A stretch of DNA of 64,000 bases from the NCBI RefSeq assembly GCF_031450785.1, contig NZ_JARTWB010000002.1:62001-126000 (forward strand), read 5' to 3'. Every line of letters starts with the position of its first letter. Position 1 is the first letter of the stretch. Source of the stretch: Caballeronia sp. LZ062 (GTDB lineage Bacteria > Pseudomonadota > Gammaproteobacteria > Burkholderiales > Burkholderiaceae). The notes beneath the pieces are model-generated. The model was not told the origin of the DNA. It saw nothing but the letters and a program-made list of their open reading frames with translations, and did not search any database. The position numbers were made by a program, and so were the translations under genes. Shown piece by piece: positions 31,200 through 42,906 of this stretch.

Positions 31200-31540
31200 A
31201 CCGCCTCAACATTTTTCTCCTGATCGTCGTGCTCGGGTGCGCGCTGTCGGTCGTCAGCGCCACGAACAAGCAGCGGCAGGTGTTCATCGAATTGCAGCGG
31301 GCGCAGTCGCAGGAGCGCCAGCTTCAACAGGATTACGCGCAGTTCCAGTATCAGCAGAGCGCATTGTCGAAGACTTCGCGCATCGAGCAGTTGGCCACTA
31401 ACTCACTGAAGATGCAGCCCGTGACAACCGGCCGCACGCAATACCTGACCTACGACCCGGCGACCGCGAAGGCCGCCGATGCGCCCATGCCGCCGCCGCT
31501 TCCTGCGTCGGCGCCGTCCGCACGCGGAGTGAAACGATGA
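31196..31540 (+). CDS. ftsL: Cell division protein FtsL
   Basis: The product is 114 residues. A short cytoplasmic N-terminus, one membrane helix (about residues 5-23, [17 protein letters not shown]), then a periplasmic coiled coil ([24 protein letters not shown]) and a proline/alanine-rich tail. Size, topology and position between rsmH and ftsI identify it; the sequence itself is poorly conserved in this family. It forms the FtsQLB complex that activates septal wall synthesis. ATGA overlap at both ends. Confidence 0.9.
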   Translation: MNRLNIFLLIVVLGCALSVVSATNKQRQVFIELQRAQSQERQLQQDYAQFQYQQSALSKTSRIEQLATNSLKMQPVTTGRTQYLTYDPATAKAADAPMPPPLPASAPSARGVKR

Positions 31541-33399
31541 AGAAATCCGCGAAGCAGAAGGACGTCGCCTACACGCCCAACCCGATTCTCGCCGTGCGCC
31601 TTCCCATGTGGCGCTCGAAGTTCGTCGTGTTCCTGCTGTTCATGGCGTTCGTGGCGCTCGCGGCGCGCGCCTTCTGGATTCAGGGCCCCGGCAACGCTTT
31701 CTTCAAGAAGCAGGGTGAAAGCCGCTATCAGCGCACGCTGGAAATGCCGGCCACGCGCGGCCAGATCCGCGACCGCAACGGTCTGGTGCTCGCCACGAGC
31801 CTGCCGGTGAAGGCCATCTGGGCGATTCCCGAAGCCGTCCCGAACGATCTCGGCGCGGACAAGCTCGCCGAACTCGCGAAGCTGCTCGACATGACGCAAA
31901 AGGACCTGCGCGCGAAACTGTCGATGGACAAGACGTTCGTCTACGTTAAGCGCCAGGTTCCGCTCGAAGTCGCGCAGAAGGTCGCGGCGCTCGACATTCC
32001 GGGCATCTATTCGCGCGGTGAATACAAGCGCTTCTATCCGGAAGGCGAAATCACCGCACACCTGATCGGCTTTACTAATATTGAAGACAAGGGTCAGGAA
32101 GGCGTCGAACTCGGCGACCAGAGCGTGCTGGCCGGCACGCCGGGCATGCGTCGCGTCATCAAGGACCGGATGGGGCATATCGTCGAGGACGTCGACGAAC
32201 AGGTCGTGCCGCATAACGGCCAGGACGTCGAGCTTTCGATCGACAGCAAGATTCAGTACATCGCGTACACGGACCTCAAAGCGGCCGTCGAAAAGACGAA
32301 GGCGAAGGCCGGCGCTGCGATCGTAATCGACGTGAAGACGGGCGAAGTGCTCGCGCTCGTCAACTATCCCACCTACAACCCGAACGACCGCTCGCGCATG
32401 ACCGGCGAGCAGTTGCGCAACCGCATTCTGACGGACACTTTCGAGCCGGGCTCGATCATGAAGCCGTTCACCGTTTCGCTCGCGCTCGACTTGCACCGCG
32501 TGACGCCGAATACGCTCGTGGAAACGGGCGGCGGCGTCTTCGTGCTCGACGGCGCGCGCATCACGGACGACTCCGGTTTCGGCACGCTCACCGTCGGCGG
32601 CGTGATTCAGAAGTCGAGCAATATCGGCGCGACCAAAATTGCGATGCAATTGCGGCCCGAGGAAATGTGGAACATGTACACGAGCCTCGGTCTCGGGCAG
32701 GCGCCGAAGGTCGGCTTTCCGGGCGCCGTGACCGGACGTTTGCGGCCGTGGAAGAGCTGGCGCCGCATCGAGCAGGCGACGATGTCTTACGGCTACGGTT
32801 TGTCGGCGTCGCTGTTCCAGCTGGCTCGCGCGTACACCGCCATTGCGCATGACGGCACGATTCTGCCTGTCTCGATTTTCCGCACGCCGGGCGATCAGCC
32901 GCCGGTCGGCCAGCAGATCTTCTCGCCGACCACCGCACGCGAGGTTCGCGCAATGCTGGAGACCGTCGTGTCGAAGAACGGCACGTCGCCGGATGCCGCG
33001 GTGCCGGGCTATCGCGTCGGCGGCAAGAGCGGCACGGCGTACAAGCACGCGGGCCGCGGCTACGATCACTCGAAGTACCGCGCGTCGTTCGTCGGCATGG
33101 CGCCGATGCCGAATCCGCGCATCGTGGTGGCCGTATCGGTCGACGAACCGACGGCGGGCAGCCACTTCGGCGGACAGGTATCGGGGCCGGTGTTCTCGGG
33201 CATCGTGGGCGATACGCTGCGTGCGCTCAACGTGCCGCCGGACATGCCGGTCAAGCAAATGGTCGTGACGGACGATTCGAATACCGGCACGCAAGCGTCC
33301 GCGCAACCCACGAGCGCGAACCGTTCGAACAACGCGAACACGGCGAAGAAGATTGCCGTGTCGAGCAACACGAAGACACATCCGGGAGTCGTGCGATGA
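31537..33399 (+). CDS. ftsI: Peptidoglycan D,D-transpeptidase FtsI (PBP3)
   Basis: The product is 620 residues. One N-terminal membrane anchor (about 28-46), a class B PBP pedestal domain (RGQIRDRNGLVLATS), then the transpeptidase domain. Active-site motifs are S306-I-M-K, S360-S-N and K497-S-G-T. It crosslinks septal peptidoglycan with FtsW. The C-terminus is unusually rich in Ser/Thr/Asn. ATGA overlaps with ftsL and murE indicate coupled translation. Confidence 0.96.
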   Translation: MKKSAKQKDVAYTPNPILAVRLPMWRSKFVVFLLFMAFVALAARAFWIQGPGNAFFKKQGESRYQRTLEMPATRGQIRDRNGLVLATSLPVKAIWAIPEAVPNDLGADKLAELAKLLDMTQKDLRAKLSMDKTFVYVKRQVPLEVAQKVAALDIPGIYSRGEYKRFYPEGEITAHLIGFTNIEDKGQEGVELGDQSVLAGTPGMRRVIKDRMGHIVEDVDEQVVPHNGQDVELSIDSKIQYIAYTDLKAAVEKTKAKAGAAIVIDVKTGEVLALVNYPTYNPNDRSRMTGEQLRNRILTDTFEPGSIMKPFTVSLALDLHRVTPNTLVETGGGVFVLDGARITDDSGFGTLTVGGVIQKSSNIGATKIAMQLRPEEMWNMYTSLGLGQAPKVGFPGAVTGRLRPWKSWRRIEQATMSYGYGLSASLFQLARAYTAIAHDGTILPVSIFRTPGDQPPVGQQIFSPTTAREVRAMLETVVSKNGTSPDAAVPGYRVGGKSGTAYKHAGRGYDHSKYRASFVGMAPMPNPRIVVAVSVDEPTAGSHFGGQVSGPVFSGIVGDTLRALNVPPDMPVKQMVVTDDSNTGTQASAQPTSANRSNNANTAKKIAVSSNTKTHPGVVR

Positions 33400-34940
33400 G
33401 CGCGAAAGCCCGTCAAAGCAAGATGCAGAAGGACGTATCACATGCCGTTCAATGGCTGCGCGCACATGCGCGGCCCGAGGCCGATTTGCACGCCGACACG
33501 CGCTCGCTCAAAAGCGGCGACGTGTTCCTCGCGTATGCCGTGGACGGCGCGGACAACCGGCCGTATCTCGACGCCGCGCTCGGCGCAGGCGCGGCCGCCG
33601 CGCTGTATCAGCCGGAGGGCTTCGCGGGCAAGCCGGACGCTTCGAAGGCGCTCCCCGTGCCCGCGCTCAACGAGCTCGCCGGTTCGATTGCGTCCGCGTG
33701 GTACGGCGAGCCGAGCGCGTCGATGCTCACCGTCGGCGTGACGGGCACCAACGGCAAGACCTCGTGCAGCCAGTGGATCGCCGCGGCGCTGACCGCGCTC
33801 GGTCGGCCGTGCGCAATCATCGGCACGCTCGGCATCGGCATGCCAGGCAAGCTCGCGTCCACGGGCTTCACCACGCCGGATGCGCCGCAGCTTCAGCGCA
33901 GCCTCGCGCAACTGAAGGCGCAAGGCGCGGAAGCTGTCGCGATGGAAGTCTCGTCGCATGCGCTGCATCAGGGGCGCGTGAACGGCACGGATTTCGACAT
34001 CGGCATCTTCACGAATCTCACGCAGGATCATCTCGACTACCACGGCACCTTCGAGGCGTATGAAGCCGCGAAGGCGCGTCTTTTCGCGTGGCCGTCGCTG
34101 AAAACGGCTATCGTCAATCGCGACGATGCCGCCGGTCAACGCCTGATCGAATCGCTGCGCGGCAAGGTCCGCACCATTGCTTACGCCGTCGACATGCCGG
34201 CCGATGCCCCGCCGAGCGCAGACGCCGTGCTGCTCGCGAGCCGCGTGCGCGCAATCGCCACGGGCACCGCGTTTCATCTTTCGTCGGACTGGGGCGAGGC
34301 CGAAGTCGAAGTGAACACACTCGGCGCGTTCAACGTGAGCAATCTGCTCGCGGTACTCGGCGTGTTGCTCGAAGTCGGCGTTCCGTTCGATGCCGCGCTC
34401 GCGCGAATCTCGAAGCTCGAATCGGTCAACGGTCGCATGGAGCGTCTCGGCGGCCGGCTGCAAAACGATGAACCGCTCGTCGTGATCGACTACGCACACA
34501 CGCCCGACGCGCTCGAGAAAACGCTGGCCGCGCTGCGCCCGATCGCTGCCGCGCGCGGCGGCGAGCTCGTCTGCATGTTCGGCTGCGGCGGCGACCGCGA
34601 CGCCACCAAGCGTCCGCTGATGGGCGAAATCGCCGAGCGTCTCGCGGATCAGGTCGTCATCACGAGCGACAACCCGCGCAGTGAAGATCCGCTCGCCATC
34701 ATCGACCAGATTGCCGCCGGCATGAAGACCGCCGCGAAGGCGCGGCGCATCGAGGATCGCGCGAGCGCCATTTTGCAGGCGCTGCGCTCGGCGGCGCGCG
34801 AAGATGTCGTACTGCTCGCCGGAAAAGGACACGAGGCCACGCAGGAAATCATGGGCAAAAAGCGCGCGTTCTCGGATCAGGATCACGCGCGCCTCGCGCT
34901 TGCCGCACGTGCCACGCAACAACGCGGAGGCGGCGAATGA
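33396..34940 (+). CDS. murE: UDP-MurNAc-L-Ala-D-Glu:meso-diaminopimelate ligase
   Basis: The product is 514 residues. Mur ligase: ATP loop GVTGTNGKTS, VAMEVSSHAL, TNLTQDHLDYHG, and the C-terminal DYAHTPDALEKTL, GCGGDRD and DNPRSEDP. The DNPR motif is the diaminopimelate-binding signature, so mDAP rather than lysine is added. Cytoplasmic, third amino acid step of wall precursor synthesis. Start overlaps the ftsI stop, stop overlaps the murF start. Confidence 0.97.
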   Translation: MSAKARQSKMQKDVSHAVQWLRAHARPEADLHADTRSLKSGDVFLAYAVDGADNRPYLDAALGAGAAAALYQPEGFAGKPDASKALPVPALNELAGSIASAWYGEPSASMLTVGVTGTNGKTSCSQWIAAALTALGRPCAIIGTLGIGMPGKLASTGFTTPDAPQLQRSLAQLKAQGAEAVAMEVSSHALHQGRVNGTDFDIGIFTNLTQDHLDYHGTFEAYEAAKARLFAWPSLKTAIVNRDDAAGQRLIESLRGKVRTIAYAVDMPADAPPSADAVLLASRVRAIATGTAFHLSSDWGEAEVEVNTLGAFNVSNLLAVLGVLLEVGVPFDAALARISKLESVNGRMERLGGRLQNDEPLVVIDYAHTPDALEKTLAALRPIAAARGGELVCMFGCGGDRDATKRPLMGEIAERLADQVVITSDNPRSEDPLAIIDQIAAGMKTAAKARRIEDRASAILQALRSAAREDVVLLAGKGHEATQEIMGKKRAFSDQDHARLALAARATQQRGGGE

Positions 34941-36367
34941 CGATGTTCACCTTGCGCGAAGCCGCCGCGCTCATTCCCGGCGCGGTCGTCCAGGGCGACG
35001 AAGCTATCGCCATCGAACGCGTCGTGACCGACAGCCGCGCCGTGCAGGCGGGCGATCTGTTCGTCGCGGTGAAGGGCGATCGGTTCGATGCGCATGACTT
35101 CCTCGATCAGGTGGCGAAGAGCGGCGCGGCTGCCGCGATCGTCTCGCGCGATGTGCGCAATTCGGATGCCTGGCCGCTGCCAGTCATCAAGGTAAAGGAC
35201 ACGCGTGCGGCGCTCGGTGCGCTGGCGCACGGCTGGCGCAAGCGCTTCAGCATGCCGCTCGTCGCCGTCACCGGCAGCAACGGCAAGACGACGGTGAAAG
35301 AGATGATCGCGTCCATCTTCGCGGCGGCAGTCGGCGAAGACGCGCGGCTCGCGACTGCGGGCAATTTCAACAACGACATCGGCCTGCCGCTCACGCTGTT
35401 TCGCTTGAACGCGGCGCATCGGCTGGCGGTGGTCGAGCTCGGCATGAATCATCCCGGCGAGACGGACGCGCTCGGCAAGATCGCTGCGCCGACGGTCGCC
35501 GTCGTGAACAACGCGCAGCGCGAGCATCAGGAGTTCATGGCCACGGTCGAGGCAGTCGCGCTCGAACATGCGTCCGTCATTCATGCGCTCGGCGAAACGG
35601 GCACGGCCGTGTTTCCCGCTGACGACCCCTACGCCAGCATCTGGCGCGTCGCGGCCACGGGCAATCCGATCATGGACTTCGCGCTGAGCGACGACGAAAC
35701 GAAGGCGGCAGTCACCGGCACGCTCGACGGCGCGACGGTTCACGTGCGCACGCCGGAAGGCCGCATCGACATCGCGCTTGCCGTGCTCGGCGAACACAAC
35801 GCGCGCAATTCGCTCGCGGCCACGGCGGCCGCGCTGGCCGCGGGCGTGTCGCTGGACGACATCAAGCGCGGCCTCGAAGCGTTCCAGCCAGTGAAGGGCC
35901 GCTTGCAAGTGAAGCGCGCGGTGCTGGGCGCGCTCGCGGGCGCGACCATCATCGACGACACCTACAACTCCAATCCCGATTCCATGCGCGCCGCCATCGA
36001 CGTGCTCGCGGCGCAGGCATCGCCGCGCGTGCTCGTGATGGGCGACATGGGCGAAGTCGGCGAAGAAGGACCGGCGTTTCATCGCGAAGTCGGCGCGTAT
36101 GCGGCCGAGCGCGGCATCGACGCTTTGTACGCGCTCGGCGACGCGAGCCGTGATTCAGTGAACGCATTCCGTGCAGCAGCGTCGAAGCAGACCGCCGTTC
36201 ATTTCGACGACGTGACCGCGCTCATCCAAGCACTTCAGCAAGCCGGGTTCGGACCCGGCGCAACGTATCTCGCGAAAGGCTCGCGCTTCATGAAGATGGA
36301 ACGCGTGGTGGACGCCCTGACGAGCCCACAACAACCCGCAGCGGGCAACGCGCCCGCCGCACACTGA
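34937..36367 (+). CDS. murF: UDP-MurNAc-tripeptide:D-Ala-D-Ala ligase
   Basis: The product is 476 residues. ATP loop [32 protein letters not shown], and C-terminal [16 protein letters not shown] and MGDMGEVGE. It adds the D-Ala-D-Ala dipeptide, completing the UDP-pentapeptide. Overlaps murE by four bases and is followed 23 bp later by mraY. Confidence 0.97.
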   Translation: MTMFTLREAAALIPGAVVQGDEAIAIERVVTDSRAVQAGDLFVAVKGDRFDAHDFLDQVAKSGAAAAIVSRDVRNSDAWPLPVIKVKDTRAALGALAHGWRKRFSMPLVAVTGSNGKTTVKEMIASIFAAAVGEDARLATAGNFNNDIGLPLTLFRLNAAHRLAVVELGMNHPGETDALGKIAAPTVAVVNNAQREHQEFMATVEAVALEHASVIHALGETGTAVFPADDPYASIWRVAATGNPIMDFALSDDETKAAVTGTLDGATVHVRTPEGRIDIALAVLGEHNARNSLAATAAALAAGVSLDDIKRGLEAFQPVKGRLQVKRAVLGALAGATIIDDTYNSNPDSMRAAIDVLAAQASPRVLVMGDMGEVGEEGPAFHREVGAYAAERGIDALYALGDASRDSVNAFRAAASKQTAVHFDDVTALIQALQQAGFGPGATYLAKGSRFMKMERVVDALTSPQQPAAGNAPAAH

Positions 36368-36390
36368 CTCACAGAAAGAGAAGGACCAGC

Positions 36391-37560
36391 ATGCTACTCG
36401 CACTCGCGCAATGGCTTCAGAATGACGCCAGCTTCATGCGCGTGTTCACCTACATCACGTTCCGCGCGGTGGGCGCCACCGCGACGGCGCTTTTGATCGG
36501 TCTCGTCTGCGGCCCGTGGGTTATCCGCAAGCTGACCGCGATGAAAGTCGGTCAGGCGGTGCGCAAGGACGGCCCGCAAACGCACCTCGTCAAGTCGGGC
36601 ACGCCGACGATGGGCGGCGTGCTGATTCTCATGGGCATCGCGGTTTCCACGCTTCTCTGGGCGGATCTCACGAACCGCTTCGTGTGGATCGTCATGCTCG
36701 TCACGTTCGGCTATGGCGTGATCGGCTGGGTGGACGACTATCGCAAGGTGGTGCATAAGGACCCGCGCGGCATGTCGTCGCGCGAGAAGTATTTCTGGCA
36801 GTCGGTCATCGGCCTGTTCGCGGCCGTGTATCTCGCGTTCAGCGTGTCGGAGGCCAGCAACACGCGCGTGTTCGATCTCTTCATGGCGTGGGTGCGCAGC
36901 GGCCTATCGATGGGGCTGCCCGCGCGCGCGGACCTCATGCTGCCGTTCCTCAAGTCGATCACGTATCCGCTCGGCGTGTGGGGCTTCATCGCGATGACGT
37001 ACTTCGTGATCGTCGGGTCGAGCAATGCGGTGAATCTCACCGATGGCCTCGACGGTCTCGTCATCATGCCGGTCGTGCTGGTGGGCGCATCGCTCGGCGC
37101 GTTCGCGTATGTGATGGGCAGCTCCGTGTATTCGAAGTATCTGCTCTTTCCGCACATTCCCGGCGCGGGGGAACTGCTGATCTTCTGCTCCGCGATGGGC
37201 GGCGCGGGCCTCGCGTTCCTCTGGTACAACACGCACCCCGCGCAAGTCTTCATGGGCGATGTCGGCGCGCTCGCGCTCGGCGGCGCGCTCGGCACCATCG
37301 CGGTGATCGTGCGGCAGGAAATCGTGCTGTTCATCATGGGCGGCATTTTCGTGGCGGAAACGCTCTCCGTCATGCTGCAAGTCTTCTGGTTCAAGTTCAC
37401 GAAGCGCCGTTACGGCGAAGGCCGGCGCTTCTTCAAGATGGCGCCGCTCCATCACCACTACGAACTGTCCGGCTGGACGGAAACGCAAGTGGTGGTGCGC
37501 TTCTGGATCATCACGTTGATGTTGTGTCTCTTCGGCTTGTCGACGCTCAAGTTGCGTTGA
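36391..37560 (+). CDS. mraY: Phospho-MurNAc-pentapeptide transferase
   Basis: The product is 389 residues, with about ten membrane helices. Family signatures GTPTMGG, the catalytic aspartates in [30 protein letters not shown], and [22 protein letters not shown] near the end. It transfers phospho-MurNAc-pentapeptide to undecaprenyl phosphate in the inner membrane, making lipid I. AGAAAGAGAAGGA precedes the ATG. Confidence 0.97.
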   Translation: MLLALAQWLQNDASFMRVFTYITFRAVGATATALLIGLVCGPWVIRKLTAMKVGQAVRKDGPQTHLVKSGTPTMGGVLILMGIAVSTLLWADLTNRFVWIVMLVTFGYGVIGWVDDYRKVVHKDPRGMSSREKYFWQSVIGLFAAVYLAFSVSEASNTRVFDLFMAWVRSGLSMGLPARADLMLPFLKSITYPLGVWGFIAMTYFVIVGSSNAVNLTDGLDGLVIMPVVLVGASLGAFAYVMGSSVYSKYLLFPHIPGAGELLIFCSAMGGAGLAFLWYNTHPAQVFMGDVGALALGGALGTIAVIVRQEIVLFIMGGIFVAETLSVMLQVFWFKFTKRRYGEGRRFFKMAPLHHHYELSGWTETQVVVRFWIITLMLCLFGLSTLKLR

Positions 37561-37605
37561 TCGTGCACGTCCGCGGTTTCTAAGGTTTCAGGAAAGGGTA
37601 AAGCG

Positions 37606-39117
37606 ATGTTTGGCGAGAAGTTTTCCGGTCGGCAAAGTCCGATGGTGCTCGTGCTGGGGCTCGGTGAATCCGGCCTCGCTATGGCGCGCTGGTGCGCCAG
37701 GCACGGGTGCCGGCTGCGGATCGCCGATACGCGCGAGAACCCGCCGAATCTCTCCGAGCTCGTGATTCACAACATCGACGCCGAGTTCGTCGGCGGCGCG
37801 TTCACGACCGACCTGCTGGACGGCGGCATCGAACTGCTGGCTATCAGCCCCGGACTTTCGCCGCTCGCGCCGGACCTCGCGCCGCTGATCGCGGCGGCGA
37901 AGGAGCGCGGCATTCCGGTGTGGGGCGAACTCGAACTGTTCGCGCAGGCGCTCGCCGGGCTCGCCGTCAACGGTTATGAGCCGAAGGTGCTCGCGATCAC
38001 CGGCACCAACGGCAAGACGACGACCACCGCGCTCACCGGTCTTTTGTGCGAACGCGCGGGCAAGCGCGTGGCGGTCGCGGGCAACATTAGCCCCGCGATG
38101 CTCGACAAGCTGGCTGAAGCCATCGATCAAACCGCGCTGCCGGACGTCTGGGTGCTCGAGCTCTCCAGCTTCCAACTGGAGACTTCGCACAGCTTCACGC
38201 CCGATGCTGCCGCCGTGCTCAACATCACGCAGGATCATCTCGACTGGCACGGCGGCCTGGACGCCTACGCCGCCGCGAAGGGCCGCATCTTCGGTCCGCG
38301 CACGGTGCGCGTGTTGAATCGCGACGACGCCCGCACGATGGCGCTCGCCGCGAATATCGCGCAGGACCGCGTGGTGACGTTCGGGCTGGATGAGCCGTCG
38401 AAGGTCGGCGACTACGGCCTGTTGCGCGACAACGGCATCGCGTGGCTCGCGCAAGGCATCGACCGCGACGCCGCCGACGAACCCGCGCCGTCGCGCCGCC
38501 GCAAGCAGGACGTCGCCGCGCCGAACGTCGTTGCAAAGCGGCTGATGCCCGCCGACGCACTGCGCATTCGCGGCCTGCACAACGCGGCCAATGCGCTCGC
38601 CGCGCTCGCGCTCGCCCGCGCGATCGACTTGCCGCTCGCCGCGCTGTTGCACGGCTTGCGCGAGTATCGAGGCGAACCGCATCGCGTGGAAGTGATCGCG
38701 CAGATCGACGGCGTCGATTATGTGGACGACAGCAAGGGCACGAACGTCGGCGCGACGGTCGCCGCGCTCGATGGCCTCGCGCAACGCGTCGTGCTGATTG
38801 CAGGCGGCGACGGCAAAGGTCAGGACTTCTCGCCGCTTGAAGCGCCGGTCGCGCGCTGGGCGCGTGCCGTGATGCTGATCGGCCGCGACGCGCCGCGCAT
38901 TCGCGAGACGCTCGCATCCACCGGCGTCGCGCTCGAAGATCACGCCACGCTCGAAGCCGCGACCGACGCTGCATCGCGCATCGCCGAACCGGGCGACGCC
39001 GTGTTGCTTTCGCCCGCGTGCGCGAGCCTCGACATGTTCAAGAACTACGCACACCGCGCTGACGTGTTTCGCAGCGCGGTCGAAGATATCGCCGCCGCGC
39101 GGGGAGTGATGCTATGA
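37606..39117 (+). CDS. murD: UDP-MurNAc-L-alanine:D-glutamate ligase
   Basis: The product is 503 residues. N-terminal Rossmann domain ([14 protein letters not shown]), ATP loop [34 protein letters not shown], and the C-terminal [15 protein letters not shown] and [21 protein letters not shown]. Cytoplasmic step that adds D-Glu. It is slightly longer than the E. coli enzyme because of an arginine-rich insert near residues 284-310. Its stop overlaps the ftsW start. Confidence 0.96.
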   Translation: MFGEKFSGRQSPMVLVLGLGESGLAMARWCARHGCRLRIADTRENPPNLSELVIHNIDAEFVGGAFTTDLLDGGIELLAISPGLSPLAPDLAPLIAAAKERGIPVWGELELFAQALAGLAVNGYEPKVLAITGTNGKTTTTALTGLLCERAGKRVAVAGNISPAMLDKLAEAIDQTALPDVWVLELSSFQLETSHSFTPDAAAVLNITQDHLDWHGGLDAYAAAKGRIFGPRTVRVLNRDDARTMALAANIAQDRVVTFGLDEPSKVGDYGLLRDNGIAWLAQGIDRDAADEPAPSRRRKQDVAAPNVVAKRLMPADALRIRGLHNAANALAALALARAIDLPLAALLHGLREYRGEPHRVEVIAQIDGVDYVDDSKGTNVGATVAALDGLAQRVVLIAGGDGKGQDFSPLEAPVARWARAVMLIGRDAPRIRETLASTGVALEDHATLEAATDAASRIAEPGDAVLLSPACASLDMFKNYAHRADVFRSAVEDIAAARGVML

Positions 39118-40376
39118 GCTGGTCGGACCGCTTTGGATCAAAAATCACCGGACAGCGCAACGCGGTTCCGAACGATTCGCTCGCCGGGCGTTCGGGCGGC
39201 ATTTCGAGCGCCGTCAACGGCGTGCGTCCCGCGCGCTCGCGCATGCTCGACTACGATCATTCGCTCTTGTGGGTGACGATCGCGCTGCTCGGTCTCGGCA
39301 TCGTGATGGTGTATTCGGCGTCCATCGCCATGCCGGATTCGCCGAAGTACGCGCAGTACCGCGACTATCACTTCCTCGTGCGGCACCTCGTTTCCGTCGC
39401 GACGGCGCTGGTCGGCGCGGTAATAGCGTTCAAGATTCCGGTGAAGGCCTGGGACAAGCTCGCGCCGAAGCTCTTTCTCGTCGCGCTCGTGATGCTCGTC
39501 ATCGTGCTGATTCCGCATATCGGCAAGGGCGTGAACGGCGCGCGCCGCTGGATTCCGCTCGGCATCACGAACATGCAGCCGTCCGAAATCATGAAGCTCG
39601 CGGTCACGATCTACGCCGCGAACTACACGGTGCGCAAGCAAGAGTTCATGCACAGTTTCGGCAAGGGCTTCTTGCCGATGGCCGTGGCGGTCGGCGCGGT
39701 CGGCGCGCTCTTGCTGCTCGAACCGGACATGGGCGCGTTCATGGTGATCGCCGCCATTGCAATGGGCGTGCTGTTCCTCGGCGGCGTGAACGGCAAGCTC
39801 TTCGGCGGTCTGGTGCTCACGGCGGTCGGCACGTTCACGATGCTCGTGTGGCTCTCGCCGTGGCGTCGGGAGCGGATCTTCGCTTATCTCGATCCGTGGG
39901 ACGACCGCTACGCGCAGGGCAAGGCGTATCAGCTGACGCACTCGCTGATCGCGTTCGGGCGCGGCGAGTGGTTCGGCGTCGGTCTCGGGGGCAGCGTCGA
40001 AAAGCTCAACTATCTGCCGGAAGCGCACACCGACTTCATTCTCGCGGTGATCGGCGAGGAACTGGGTTTCGTCGGCGTGATCTGCGTGATTCTGCTGTTC
40101 TACTGGATCGTGCGCCGCGCGTTCGAAATCGGCCGTCAGGCACTAGCGCTGGATCGCACGTTCGCAGGTCTGATGGCCAAGGGCGTCGGCATCTGGTTCG
40201 GCGCGCAGACGTTCATCAACATGGGCGTGAATCTCGGCCTTTTGCCGACCAAGGGCTTGACGCTGCCGCTCGTCAGTTACGGCGGCTCGGGCATTTTGCT
40301 GAACTGCGTCGCGCTCGCGGTGCTGCTGCGCGTCGATTACGAAAATCGCGTGCTCATGCGCGGAGGCAAGGTATGA
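39114..40376 (+). CDS. ftsW: Septal peptidoglycan polymerase FtsW (SEDS family)
   Basis: The product is 420 residues, with about ten membrane helices preceded by a cytoplasmic extension of some 50 residues. SEDS signatures: [28 protein letters not shown], the region [41 protein letters not shown], and [19 protein letters not shown]. It polymerises glycan strands at the septum with FtsI. ATGA overlaps with murD and murG. Confidence 0.96.
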   Translation: MSWSDRFGSKITGQRNAVPNDSLAGRSGGISSAVNGVRPARSRMLDYDHSLLWVTIALLGLGIVMVYSASIAMPDSPKYAQYRDYHFLVRHLVSVATALVGAVIAFKIPVKAWDKLAPKLFLVALVMLVIVLIPHIGKGVNGARRWIPLGITNMQPSEIMKLAVTIYAANYTVRKQEFMHSFGKGFLPMAVAVGAVGALLLLEPDMGAFMVIAAIAMGVLFLGGVNGKLFGGLVLTAVGTFTMLVWLSPWRRERIFAYLDPWDDRYAQGKAYQLTHSLIAFGRGEWFGVGLGGSVEKLNYLPEAHTDFILAVIGEELGFVGVICVILLFYWIVRRAFEIGRQALALDRTFAGLMAKGVGIWFGAQTFINMGVNLGLLPTKGLTLPLVSYGGSGILLNCVALAVLLRVDYENRVLMRGGKV

Positions 40377-41488
40377 CCGCGCAACAGCCCACGCTGATGG
40401 TCATGGCGGGCGGCACCGGCGGCCACGTGTTTCCGGGGCTCGCGGTCGCGCACTGGATGCAGGCGCGCGGCTGGCGCGTCGTCTGGCTCGGCAATGCGAG
40501 CGGCATGGAAGCGACGCTCGTCCCCAAGCACGGCATCCCGATGGAATGCGTGCGCTTCGGCGGCGTGCGCGGCAAGGGCATCAAGACGAAGCTGATGCTG
40601 CCGGTGAACCTCATGCGCGCGTGCTCGCAAAGCCTGCGCGTGCTGCGTCAGGTAAAGCCTGACGTGGTGCTCGGCATGGGCGGCTACATCACGTTTCCGG
40701 CGGGCATCATGACGAAGCTAGCGGGCTGCCCGCTCGTGCTGCACGAACAGAACTCCATCGCGGGTCTCGCGAACAAGGTGCTCGCGCATGTCGCGAAGCG
40801 CGTGCTCGTCGCGTTTCCCAATGCTCTGCCGAATGCGGAATGGACCGGCAATCCGATTCGCGCGGAACTTACGTCGACATTGCCGCCCAAAGAACGCTAC
40901 GCATCGCGCACAGGCAAGCTGAACGTGCTCGTCGTCGGCGGAAGTCTGGGCGCGGCTGCGCTCAACGAAACGGTGCCGAAAGCGCTTGCGCTGCTGTCGC
41001 CGGAAGAGCGCCCGCGCATCGTGCATCAGGCGGGCGCGAAGCATATCGAAGCATTGCAGGCGAATTACGCGGCGGCCGGTCTCTCGCGCGGCGAAGACTT
41101 GCAACTCGTGCCGTTCATCGAGGACATGGCGAGCGCTTACGCATCCGCCGATCTCGTGATTTGCCGCTCGGGCGCGATGACGGTTTCCGAGATCGCAGCG
41201 GTCGGCGTGGCCGCGCTCTTCGTGCCGTTCCCGTTCGCCGTCGACGATCACCAGACGACCAACGGCGCGTTCCTCGCGAAGAACGGCGCAGCGGAATTGA
41301 TACAACAACGCGATTTGTCGGCGGAAAAGCTCGCCGGCTGGTTGCGTGCGCAGACGCGCGACACGCTGGCGGAGATGGCCGCGCGCTCACGCGCTCTGGC
41401 GAAACCGGACGCGACCGAACGGGTCGCGGCCGTGTGCGCCGACGTCGCCGGCGCGCGTCTTACCCGCCAAGCTCGGGAGGCACATTAA
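40373..41488 (+). CDS. murG: N-acetylglucosaminyl transferase (lipid II synthesis)
   Basis: The product is 371 residues, starting at [24 protein letters not shown]; the start overlaps the ftsW stop. GT-B glycosyltransferase: the GGTGGHVFP loop binds lipid [37 protein letters not shown], and the UDP-GlcNAc site around [36 protein letters not shown]. It acts at the cytoplasmic face of the inner membrane. The murC start follows after 3 bp. Confidence 0.96.
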   Translation: MTAQQPTLMVMAGGTGGHVFPGLAVAHWMQARGWRVVWLGNASGMEATLVPKHGIPMECVRFGGVRGKGIKTKLMLPVNLMRACSQSLRVLRQVKPDVVLGMGGYITFPAGIMTKLAGCPLVLHEQNSIAGLANKVLAHVAKRVLVAFPNALPNAEWTGNPIRAELTSTLPPKERYASRTGKLNVLVVGGSLGAAALNETVPKALALLSPEERPRIVHQAGAKHIEALQANYAAAGLSRGEDLQLVPFIEDMASAYASADLVICRSGAMTVSEIAAVGVAALFVPFPFAVDDHQTTNGAFLAKNGAAELIQQRDLSAEKLAGWLRAQTRDTLAEMAARSRALAKPDATERVAAVCADVAGARLTRQAREAH

Positions 41489-41491
41489 GTC

Positions 41492-42886
41492 ATGAAACAC
41501 ATCGTCAAGCACATTCACTTCGTCGGCATCGGCGGAGCAGGGATGAGCGGCATCGCGGAAGTGCTGCTGAACCTCGGCTATCAGGTCAGCGGCTCGGACC
41601 TCTCGAAGAACGCCGTCACCGAGCGGCTGAAGGCGCTGGGCGCGCGCGTCGAGATCGGCCATCACGAGCAGAACATCGAAGGCGCGAATGCGGTCGTCGT
41701 GTCGACGGCCGTGCGTCCCGACAATCCCGAAGTGCTGGCGGCGCGTCATCGGCGCGTGCCGATCGTGCCGCGCGCCGTCATGCTCGCGGAACTCATGCGG
41801 CTGAAGCAGGGCATCGCCATTGCCGGCACGCACGGCAAGACCACGACAACGTCGCTCGTCGCGAGCGTGCTGGCCGCGGGCGGGCTCGATCCAACGTTCG
41901 TGATCGGCGGGCGTCTTATCAGCGCGGGCGCGAACGCGCGGCTCGGCACGGGCGATTTCATCGTCGCCGAAGCCGATGAATCGGATGCGTCGTTCCTCAA
42001 TCTGTTCCCGGTGATCGAAGTCATCACGAACATCGACGCCGATCACATGGACACCTACGGCCACGACTTCGCGCGGCTCAAGCAGGCGTTCATCGAATTC
42101 ACGCATCGGCTGCCGTTCTACGGCATCGCGGTGCTGTGCGTCGACGATCCGAACGTGCGCGAGATCCTGCCGTTCGTGTCGAAGCCGATCATCCGTTATG
42201 GCATCGGCGCCGAAGCGCAGGTGCGCGCGGTCAACGTAGAGGCGCGCGACGGCCGCATGCACTTCACGACGCTGCGCGAAGATGCGCCGCCGCTCGACAT
42301 CGTGCTGAACCTGCCGGGCCTGCATAACGTGCAGAACGCGCTCGCGGCCATCGCGATTGCGACTGAACTCGAAGTGGCCGATGCCGATATCCAGAGGGCG
42401 CTCGCCGAATTCAACGGTGTCGGCCGGCGCTTCCAACGTTACGGCGACGTGAAGACGAACGACAACGAAGGCGCGTACACGCTGATCGACGACTACGGGC
42501 ATCACCCGGTGGAAATGGCCGCGACCATCGCGGCGGCGCGCGGCGCGTTTCCGGACCGGCGTCTCGTGCTCGCGTTCCAACCGCATCGCTACACGCGCAC
42601 GCGCGACTGTTTCGAAGATTTCGTGAAGGTGCTCTCCACCGTGGACGCACTTGTTCTGACCGATGTGTATGCCGCAGGCGAAGCGCCGATCGTCGCCGCC
42701 GACGGCCGCGCGCTCGCACGCGCGATCCGCGTGGCGGGCAAGGTGGAACCGGTATTCGTCGAAACGGTGGATGAAGTGCCGGACGCCGTGACGACGCTCG
42801 CGCGCAACGGCGACGTGGTGATCACGATGGGCGCGGGCTCTATCGGCGGTGTATGCGGGCGGCTCGCGCAGTGCCAGCCGCAGTGA
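41492..42886 (+). CDS. murC: UDP-MurNAc:L-alanine ligase
   Basis: The product is 464 residues. N-terminal [20 protein letters not shown] loop [35 protein letters not shown], and C-terminal [14 protein letters not shown] and [11 protein letters not shown]. It adds L-Ala, the first amino acid of the stem peptide, in the cytoplasm. The ddl gene begins 20 bp after its stop. Confidence 0.97.
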   Translation: MKHIVKHIHFVGIGGAGMSGIAEVLLNLGYQVSGSDLSKNAVTERLKALGARVEIGHHEQNIEGANAVVVSTAVRPDNPEVLAARHRRVPIVPRAVMLAELMRLKQGIAIAGTHGKTTTTSLVASVLAAGGLDPTFVIGGRLISAGANARLGTGDFIVAEADESDASFLNLFPVIEVITNIDADHMDTYGHDFARLKQAFIEFTHRLPFYGIAVLCVDDPNVREILPFVSKPIIRYGIGAEAQVRAVNVEARDGRMHFTTLREDAPPLDIVLNLPGLHNVQNALAAIAIATELEVADADIQRALAEFNGVGRRFQRYGDVKTNDNEGAYTLIDDYGHHPVEMAATIAAARGAFPDRRLVLAFQPHRYTRTRDCFEDFVKVLSTVDALVLTDVYAAGEAPIVAADGRALARAIRVAGKVEPVFVETVDEVPDAVTTLARNGDVVITMGAGSIGGVCGRLAQCQPQ

Positions 42887-42906
42887 AGACAGCAACAAAC
42901 GACGTC

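Noticed and set aside
31450..33465. 671-codon minus-strand frame
   Set aside because: Antisense shadow of ftsI; no start context and no recognisable domain.
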